A stretch of 26,447 nt of DNA, taken from Tieghemiomyces parasiticus. Lineage: Eukaryota; Kickxellomycota; Dimargaritomycetes; Dimargaritales; Dimargaritaceae. The stretch spans positions 1 through 26,447 of the forward strand of contig JANBPT010000678.1 in assembly GCA_027575765.1 (NCBI GenBank), given 5' to 3'. The notes below the pieces were generated by a model. It was not told where the DNA came from. It ran no database searches and was given only the letters and a program-made list of their open reading frames with translations. Shown in pieces: positions 20,376-26,447 of this stretch (within the stretch, counting starts at the first letter, position 1; each line of letters opens with the position of its first letter). The translations under genes were made by a program, and so were the position numbers.

Positions 20376-20383
20376 TATTTAAA
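20376..20383 (+). promoter_or_regulatory. TATA-like element at the start of the long leader of the RhoGAP-like gene
   Basis: TATTTAAA exactly where plus-strand composition changes from purine-rich (20190-20350) to pyrimidine-rich, and where plus-strand ATGs disappear. ATGs occur upstream (for example at 20346), but only one occurs in the next 1.46 kb. It is proposed as the core promoter element of the gene starting at 21845. Confidence 0.45.
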
Positions 20384-21844
20384 CTCCGACTGGCGCCCAC
20401 CCCCAGGCCAGGCCCGCGCCCTGCTACCCACCGAAGCACTGACCCTATTCATTAACCCTTGGCATCGCTAGTGGCCGTAGAAGCAGTCTCCTTGGCCCAC
20501 CCCTCTCTGTTTACATTTATCAAAAAGGGCCAATTCCCACTTCCCGCCGTCCCTGTCCTCATCCCTTCGGCTCAGCCAGCGTACTCGCACTTTGACGCCA
20601 GCTTGCCACGCCCTCCCTCCTCATACACTACTTACTGGTTAACCAGGGTCCGCCGGTATTCCTTTGAGGCTAAACCCCACGGCGACACGCTTCCCAGCGG
20701 CCACCCCAGTGTCACAATCGCCCTGTCTCTCCCGCTCTTCATCGCCGTCCACTCGCCCCCACACCACTTGAGTGCGATCACGGTTGATTGGCCCCGCCAC
20801 GCACCCCATTGGACCCCACCGGCTCCCCTGCTCAATCAAGCGCGTCGTCCCGCCACTTCTCACTCGCCCCCAGACGCACGGCGTGTTTACCAAAACAAAC
20901 TGTACGACTACCAGCGTTTTTAAACACCGGCCCTTCCGGTCGCGGTCCTCAGCTGCACCGATATTCTTACCCCGTGCGTTACTTATTATTTCTGGGCTGC
21001 ACCACCCCCGTTGCCAGTGTTTCCGCTCTTCCTCCCAACTCCGCCTCCCGCCCTCGTCGATTCAGAGCGCGGTCGACGTATTCGTTCTAGTGCCGGCCTG
21101 TGCATCTAGTGATTGCAGAGCCCGCCTTTGGTGACCACCCACCCTCCCTCGCCTCCATTATCTGACGCCAACTTAGCCCCTGGTGGTGTTGCGCGGTATT
21201 GTTTACATCAGCCCAGGCCTATCCATTGTCTGCCCCTCCTCAGGCCCATTGCGGCGCCAACTTATCTGCCCTCCTTGCTTTGACTTCCTTACCACACTCT
21301 GCTCTTGCCTCGGGACCTGCACGGTGTTTTTGTTTCATCCCCCCACTTGTGGTTGATTATCCAGCCAGCGTTCCTTTTCGCCTTCTCCTTTGGCCACCTT
21401 CACTCTGGATGCAGCTTACCAGTCTGACGTAAACAACTGGGACTATTATTCTTTTCGCTCGGTACCCACACTTCCAGTGCTGTCAGTCTGCTGCACACAC
21501 GAGACCCCTTCTTGTCCACCTCGACCTTGTCTATCGTGCTTGCTTGCGAGTCTTAACGATTCACTTTGCTTCTACTTTGTGCATTCCGCCCCCCCCCTCG
21601 CTGGTCGCCACGGGCCCTACCTTCAACCTACTGTATCTCCTACTCTGGGCTGGACCCTTCCTGCGCATCTGTCTTATCTAGTCGCCGCGGCCCGGCCCCG
21701 ACATCCTGTACAGCCCTATCCTTTATCGCCCCGCTTACCTTATTGTTTGTCAGGCGCGTATCGATCGCCTCTGCCCACCGTATACCTATCTTTGGCCCCT
21801 ACTTGTACGCACCCCCACCCCGGCCTTTTCTGTTCAGCGCCACG
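20384..21844 (+). promoter_or_regulatory. Pyrimidine-rich, ATG-depleted region: probable long 5' leader
   Basis: About 1.46 kb, by eye roughly 60-70% C+T on the plus strand. It contains a single ATG (21409), opening a 7-codon frame that ends at 21432 with T at -3. No strong GTAAGT/GTATGT donor was seen, so an unspliced leader is likeliest. Frames that stay open across the region lack ATG starts. The leader reading is inferred from ATG depletion, strand bias and the TATA-like box at its left end. Confidence 0.45.
21409..21432 (+). other. Seven-codon upstream ORF
   Basis: ATG CAG CTT ACC AGT CTG ACG TAA encodes MQLTSLT. It is the only plus-strand ATG between 20384 and the main start at 21845, with a weak initiation context. 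If the leader is transcribed, it could modulate translation of the RhoGAP-like protein; a 410-nt gap leaves ample room for reinitiation. Confidence 0.3.
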
Positions 21845-24415
21845 ATGATTGGTGCGCCCTACCGCCGCAGCTCGCGCCGAAAGACCAAGCTGCACCGTAA
21901 CTTCAGCAGCACGGCTGCCCGGTCGGTCTCGTCGGTAGCCTCCCTGCGCGCCTACGACGTCAACTGCGGCTCCGTTTCGTCCCTGTATCAGAGGTCACGG
22001 CTTCAGCGGTTCGTACGTGTCGTCCAAGGGGTGTTTGGCAAGGCCAAATTAAAGAACCGCAGCAAACGGCTGGACCCTGACCGTCTCAAACGAATCCAGG
22101 CCCGCCTGGCCGCTGCTCGCGCGGAACACGCCACCGACAAGAAGGGAGTCCTGGCCCAGCACCTCATGGACTACGCTCCCCTCTACGTGCTCCGCCTGGT
22201 ATCTGCCATTTGCGCCGATGAACCGGCCTGCCTTAAATTGGAGAAGCTGGACCACCTGCAGTGGGGGCTTCGGCAGCGGGAGACTATCGAGTATGTACCC
22301 CTCAACGCTGTGCGCGACAAGCTAAAAGACAACCTCCGTCGCCCAATTAGTTGCGTGTCTGGCGAGCGGGTGTCGCCCAAGATCTTTCTGGCCCGCGTGG
22401 TCCAGGAATGCTGGCACGTACTAACCACCACCGCGCTCGCCCGGCCGTCCAGCGATACCAGTTCACGGATCCGCCGCAGTTTCTGCAGTCGCCCCAAGAA
22501 CGAGGTGCGATACCCGCGTCAGGACGCTCGGTGGTTCTTGCACTGCTTCTGCGTGATCTACGGGTTCGCCGCCGTGAAACTCCATCTTCCTAGCACCGCC
22601 CTGGCTGGTCAGCTAGTTCAGATCGCTGCTCTGCCCATGTTGGCGGACTACCAGGCCAAGAACGAGGACTCGCTCTACGTCCTGGAACAAAGCACAAGTT
22701 TCCTGACCCAAATGCAGCACCGGCTACCCACTAAACTCTCAGCCATCACCCTCCAGGAGGCCTTCGTGGCCGCCGCTGCCGACCAAAAGGCCCCTGCCGT
22801 CAAATTCCCCTCCTACTCCCGTACCGTCGAAATTCGCCCCCCTCGATCAAGTTCTCTGACCGGCCTGTACCCAGTCCCTGTACCGACCGTGTTTCCGGCC
22901 GTACTCACCCAGCCCGGTACCGCCAAAAATGAGGGCAGCCAGAGCGCCCGGGCTACCGTCGATGCTTCGCTCGTGGTGGGCACTGAGATTGTGGTCCTCC
23001 ATCTGACCGCCTGCTTTACACGCCCCAATGCCCCCGCCCGCCTCACCACCGACGGCGTGTTCCGTATGGTCCGCGCCCTCCCCCGCACTTTGCAGACCCC
23101 ACCGCCCCTAGCCCTGCTTGAGGAGCTGCAGGTCTCGATCGACTACCTGCTGGCGGCTAACGTCCCTGAGTATCTTCGGCGGCAGGCCAGCCACTGGTTT
23201 CGTGAGAGTGCCGACCACCGTAAACTTAAGTTGATCAACGAGTGTGGGTTCGAGGCCTACTTCGAGCGCCACGCTCTGGAGGGTGATCGCCAGTCCTTAC
23301 TGATGCCCCCGCCCTCTGCGCCGCCCGTGTCGCCCGGCCCAGTCCTCCAGAAGGCCCGGCTGACCCACTGCGGCCCTACCGCGCCGTCTCCGCTGCCACC
23401 GGCTACTCGGTCTGCTGATCCAATGCTGATTCGCCTCTCCCCGTCCAACCGTAGTTCGTGCCCCTCTCTCCCGGCCCCTGTCTCCGCCACCCTGGCCCTC
23501 GCCCGGAACACCCCGACGGCAGCCCCGCTCGAATTCCCGGAGCTCTATACCGCCTACTGCCAATCTTATGATTTCGGCGCCCAGCTCCTAGCCTCCTCTA
23601 CCACGCATGGGTTCACCCGTTCCGCCCTACGGCGCAGTTCACGTGGGACCAACGACAGTCGTTACACCGAAAACTCCGACGTTACTCGCGTTCCAGCGCC
23701 CACTGACGACGACTGGCGGTCCTCGCCCTGTGGATCACCGGCCCTTACCCCCTACTTCTCCAGTCAGCAGTCTCCACCCCCGTCCCCGCTGGGGCATCCT
23801 GATCACACCGCTGACTACCTCACCGCGGGTCACGCCCCGACCGGCTTCTCCGGCCTCCCGACCCGCACCCCTGTCCGGACCAACCTGACCCTTGTGGCCT
23901 CCCACATCAAGCATTGTATCCAGCAGCTCCCTGACGGTCTCATCCCAGACTCGGTCATTACTACGCTAATGCAGATTATGCCCGAGCCGCCTACCACCAA
24001 CGGACGCGCCGCCGCCTCGTCTGTTTCGGTCTTGGGTAATGATGGTTCAGTCGGGGCCGACCAATTTGACTGGCGGCCCACTGCAGACGACCTGGCCCTT
24101 ATCCGGGGCCTCTTGGCCCTTTCCCCATGGCGGTTCCATCTCCTCCAGCAACTGGCCCACGTTGCCCAGCTCATTTTTACCGAAGGTACCAAGGATTCCA
24201 TCACACCATTCGGGCTTGCCATTGTCCTCCCGGTCTACGAGGCCAGTTCCAGCCAGTGTCTGAAAGATCTGAACGTCCTGCGCCGGTGGAATTGGTGCTG
24301 GGGATGTCTATTGACGCGTAGCCGTGAGTTGTTCATCGACCCAGCACCGCCCCTCGTGTCCGAGAAGGACCGCAACGGGTTCGGATATACCATGTATCTG
24401 CTCAAACACGTATAG
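21845..24415 (+). CDS. Large protein with a divergent, apparently split RhoGAP domain
   Basis: 856 residues, intronless. The start is the first in-frame ATG (A at -3). Residues 1-20 are basic and Ser-rich. Residues ~85-330 are helical with no family I recognise. RLTTDGVFRMVRALPRTLQ (~399-417) resembles the RhoGAP arginine-finger segment (xEGIFRxSG), placing Arg407 as the candidate finger. A Ser/Pro-rich stretch of about 240 residues follows. Then VASHIKHCIQQLPDGLIP (684-701) matches the VASLLKxxLRELPEPLIP helix. Residues ~747-800 match the last RhoGAP helices, including SITPFGLAIVLP where the family has MTxxNLAIVFGP. The conserved Asn is Gly here. DEPDC1 and FAM13 proteins also carry degenerate RhoGAP domains, and in DEPDC1 the domain is interrupted. 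It may bind Rho GTPases without normal catalysis. A myosin II gene lies 1.4 kb downstream. Confidence 0.6.
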   Translation: MIGAPYRRSSRRKTKLHRNFSSTAARSVSSVASLRAYDVNCGSVSSLYQRSRLQRFVRVVQGVFGKAKLKNRSKRLDPDRLKRIQARLAAARAEHATDKKGVLAQHLMDYAPLYVLRLVSAICADEPACLKLEKLDHLQWGLRQRETIEYVPLNAVRDKLKDNLRRPISCVSGERVSPKIFLARVVQECWHVLTTTALARPSSDTSSRIRRSFCSRPKNEVRYPRQDARWFLHCFCVIYGFAAVKLHLPSTALAGQLVQIAALPMLADYQAKNEDSLYVLEQSTSFLTQMQHRLPTKLSAITLQEAFVAAAADQKAPAVKFPSYSRTVEIRPPRSSSLTGLYPVPVPTVFPAVLTQPGTAKNEGSQSARATVDASLVVGTEIVVLHLTACFTRPNAPARLTTDGVFRMVRALPRTLQTPPPLALLEELQVSIDYLLAANVPEYLRRQASHWFRESADHRKLKLINECGFEAYFERHALEGDRQSLLMPPPSAPPVSPGPVLQKARLTHCGPTAPSPLPPATRSADPMLIRLSPSNRSSCPSLPAPVSATLALARNTPTAAPLEFPELYTAYCQSYDFGAQLLASSTTHGFTRSALRRSSRGTNDSRYTENSDVTRVPAPTDDDWRSSPCGSPALTPYFSSQQSPPPSPLGHPDHTADYLTAGHAPTGFSGLPTRTPVRTNLTLVASHIKHCIQQLPDGLIPDSVITTLMQIMPEPPTTNGRAAASSVSVLGNDGSVGADQFDWRPTADDLALIRGLLALSPWRFHLLQQLAHVAQLIFTEGTKDSITPFGLAIVLPVYEASSSQCLKDLNVLRRWNWCWGCLLTRSRELFIDPAPPLVSEKDRNGFGYTMYLLKHV

Positions 24416-25840
24416 GATTGCGGCGTGGGTGCCAGGGTTCGACCATCCGCTCATTTCTGCCATTACATATTATATAACTGCTATTTCTCATCAGCATATC
24501 GCCAAATATCATCTAACACTTCCTAATATCTATCCTACCCCGCGTTGTTGACCATACCAACTCTCCTCCCAGCGCCCCTGTCAGTCCATAGTTTTTTCTT
24601 GTGTTCGTTTCTATATATCCATCACTAATAACCAGCCTATTCCCCCAACCCGCCCATAATTAAGATGAAAACAAGTCGAGAGCCGAATCATTCAACTAAC
24701 AAGCCTGCAGGTGTTCAATGTGGGGTTCTAGAGAGACCCTCTCTTTCATGATTATGTGTAGGCTCTAGTTGGGGTTCCTGCGTGCACTCGCCAAACTGTC
24801 AGTGGGCCTTACGCAACCCCACCTGCATAGTAGGCTTCTCAATCACGCTTAAAAAATACAATTATGCAGGAGTGGCTGTATAATAACATTCTTGCCAACC
24901 CCACTGTCACAATGGAGTTCGGGAGATAAGCCTATTTGGTGCCCATACAGAGCCCCTCATTGCATTCTGAACCATCTGACCCCAAGCCAGCCACAGCCGA
25001 GCTTATGACCTGATCAGCTGTGCTCACCTCATCCTTGTCTACCTCAATCGACGCTATACCGCCTGGGCAATGGGCTTGACCTTTCAAAACCAGGGGTGTT
25101 GTGATTTGCCTCGATGCTCATACATTGAAGCCCTTGTACCCAGCTTAATATTCACTACCATGGTAGAAGCAGAGCAACAGGATACTGGCATCAAGTGACA
25201 CAGACCACACCGTTTGTTTTGACGCTCGCTTCCCGTGGTTCCTCTGTTCGCCAAACCGCACGAATGACGACGATTTCCCTTTTTATGCCATCTGCCCCTT
25301 TTCAGCGAGCCAATGCAACCGCAAGGTTCCCCCGACCCCCCTTCCGGTACTAAATGGCCATATGCCATAAGTATTTCCCACCATATTTTCCCGCCCTGGC
25401 CTCGCAAACCCTTAACCAGGTTTGTTTACATTTACGCCGTACCCTCTCAGCGCCCTTCTCACTTCCAGTCTGGCTTACTAGCAGATACCTACAATCACTA
25501 GGTGTCTGTTCTCCCCTCCCCCCTGACACACATGCACGCCAATACGCTTTTTGCTCGCCTCGACACGCTTAACGCGTATATTCTTTACAGTTTCACACCC
25601 ACCCCGCTTTCGCTTTATTGTTTCCGTTCCTTGACAAACCTATTGTACACATATATCTGCTCATTCGCGTCATTGTCACCAACTTATAGCAGCACCAACG
25701 CCCCCGCTCTTTTTTTTAGTTGACGTTTTCCAGAGCTCCGTCTTGAACGTTCACTGGCTCAAAATACATCGCGAAAAGGCCTCCACAGCAGAGCCTTACC
25801 ATCGAACCCATCCGCACTGACGCTCTAGAAACCCCCCGTC
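24416..25840. other. Intergenic region upstream of the myosin II gene
   Basis: About 1.4 kb. The left 250 bp are pyrimidine-rich and ATG-free after a TATA-like TATATAA near 24470, then an ATG at 24665 opens only 28 codons. A nested inverted-repeat region lies at 24706-24827. From 25365 to the myosin start the plus strand is pyrimidine-rich with one ATG (25531; 64-codon frame ending at 25723), consistent with the myosin 5' leader. No RNA gene of a known class was recognised. Confidence 0.5.
24706..24827. repeat. Nested imperfect inverted repeats, possible structured RNA
   Basis: TGCAGGTG (24706-24713) pairs with CACCTGCA (24820-24827), and GTGGGGTT (24720-24727) pairs with AACCCCAC (24815-24822), so the two left arms compete for one right arm. 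Inside, CTAGAG near 24728 pairs with CTCTAG near 24762, and GAGAGA-CCC-TCTCT forms a local hairpin. It lies between the RhoGAP-like gene's 3' end and the myosin leader. No match to a known RNA class was recognised. Confidence 0.4.
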
Positions 25841-26447
25841 ATGCTGGGTACGGTGTCTCCCGCACTGTCCTTCACCACCGCACGGCATCGCGAGCTCAAA
25901 AAGCTTTCCAAGGTCCAGGATGAGGTTGCTCAGGCCAACTTCTCCGAAAAGCGATACGTATGGGTGCCCGACCCCAAAAAGGGGTACGAATTGGGTTATA
26001 TCGTTCGAGACGAAGCCAATGACGATGCAGTGGTTAGTATAAATGGCGGCGAGGTAAGTCTTTTTCCAATGAGGACTCAGAGTGGGAGCAATAGATGCTG
26101 TATATGGGAATGGGGGACCGAGGCAAGCTTGACATTAGGAAGCGCGGCCGGGTCGGTACGCGTGCACAGACTTAGGGTCCCAAGCTTGTGTTGCCAGCCG
26201 CAGACGAACCACCACAAGGGGAAACGGTCTAAGATGTGGCCCTAGCTGCAACTAATTAACCACCACTCACCTCACATCCGCCATCCTTCTTCCTATTCCG
26301 CCCTACTACAACCACCCATACTACTCAGGAATTCATTGCCCATATAACCGACCTCGAGAAGGTCAACCCACCCAAATTCGACCGGGTCGAGGACATGGCC
26401 GACCTGGGCTATCTGAACGAAGCCTCGGTGGTGCATAATCTCAAGCT
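25841..26447 (+). CDS. Myosin II heavy chain, N-terminal part (cut by right edge)
   Basis: Exon 1 is 25841-26053 (71 residues) and exon 2 is 26329 to the edge. They join in phase 0 (donor GGCGAG|GTAAGT, acceptor ACTCAG|GAA) across a 275-nt intron, the longest in the window. Residues ~36-80 are the myosin N-terminal SH3-like domain: [17 protein letters not shown], then [10 protein letters not shown] across the splice. Next come [20 protein letters not shown] and VVHNLK, the invariant entry to the motor domain of conventional myosin. The ATP-binding P-loop, motor and coiled-coil tail lie beyond the window. Fungal myosin II drives contractile-ring constriction at septation. The ATG follows a pyrimidine-rich leader. 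Confidence 0.96.

Noticed and set aside
21390..21848. Long frame whose TGA overlaps the RhoGAP-like ATG (ATGA)
   Set aside because: It begins with TTG and has no ATG anywhere, so it cannot serve as an ordinary upstream ORF. It is open because the leader is pyrimidine-rich.
24430..24450. tRNA B box-like GGTTCGACC after the RhoGAP-like gene
   Set aside because: The required A-box position falls inside the coding region and no cloverleaf arms pair.

Overview
The window looks like nuclear DNA of a fungus, most likely an early-diverging (non-Dikarya) lineage. Genes carry short spliceosomal introns (135-275 nt, GTAAGY/GTACGG donors, YAG acceptors). A conventional type II myosin and a Misato/DML1 protein are present, and so are two features rare or absent in yeasts: a BCL7-type chromatin subunit and an N-terminal WHEP helix hairpin on histidyl-tRNA synthetase. 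The lineage assignment is inference. No rRNA, tRNA, CRISPR, transposase or reverse transcriptase was seen.

Layout. Minus strand, left to right: the first codons of a gene running off the left edge (1-64, possibly SEC62); DML1/Misato (885-2621, 2 exons); a large half-size ABC transporter (2919-5726); and cytosolic histidyl-tRNA synthetase (7489-9647, 4 exons). A ~600 bp divergent promoter region follows, then a BCL7-like gene on the plus strand (10247-11075, 2 exons). It converges on a minus-strand gene for a predicted secreted protein with ankyrin-like helices (11259-12291, 2 exons). The remaining genes are on the plus strand: a nuclear-looking ankyrin-repeat protein reminiscent of Hos4/ANKRD11 (14512-17094), a protein with a degenerate and apparently split RhoGAP domain (21845-24415), and the 5' end of a myosin II heavy chain gene (25841 to the right edge).

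Intergenic space is generous. Several genes are preceded by a tract that is pyrimidine-rich on the coding strand and nearly free of ATG. The extreme case lies upstream of the RhoGAP-like gene: a TATA-like element at 20376-20383 is followed by ~1.46 kb of pyrimidine-rich sequence with only one ATG. This suggests a very long scanned 5' leader. A second TATA plus ~0.63 kb ATG-free tract (18681-19320) leads to only short reading frames and may mark an undescribed transcript.

Functionally the genes are mostly housekeeping and do not form a pathway cluster. They cover possible ER translocation, mitochondrial/tubulin-related inheritance, membrane transport, tRNA charging, chromatin (BCL7-like and Hos4-like) and actomyosin/Rho control (RhoGAP-like next to myosin II). 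The secreted ankyrin-like protein is the most lineage-specific-looking gene. I found no convincing new multi-gene system. The most unusual signals are the long ATG-depleted leader, the split RhoGAP, the secreted ankyrin-like protein and a nested inverted repeat at 24706-24827.
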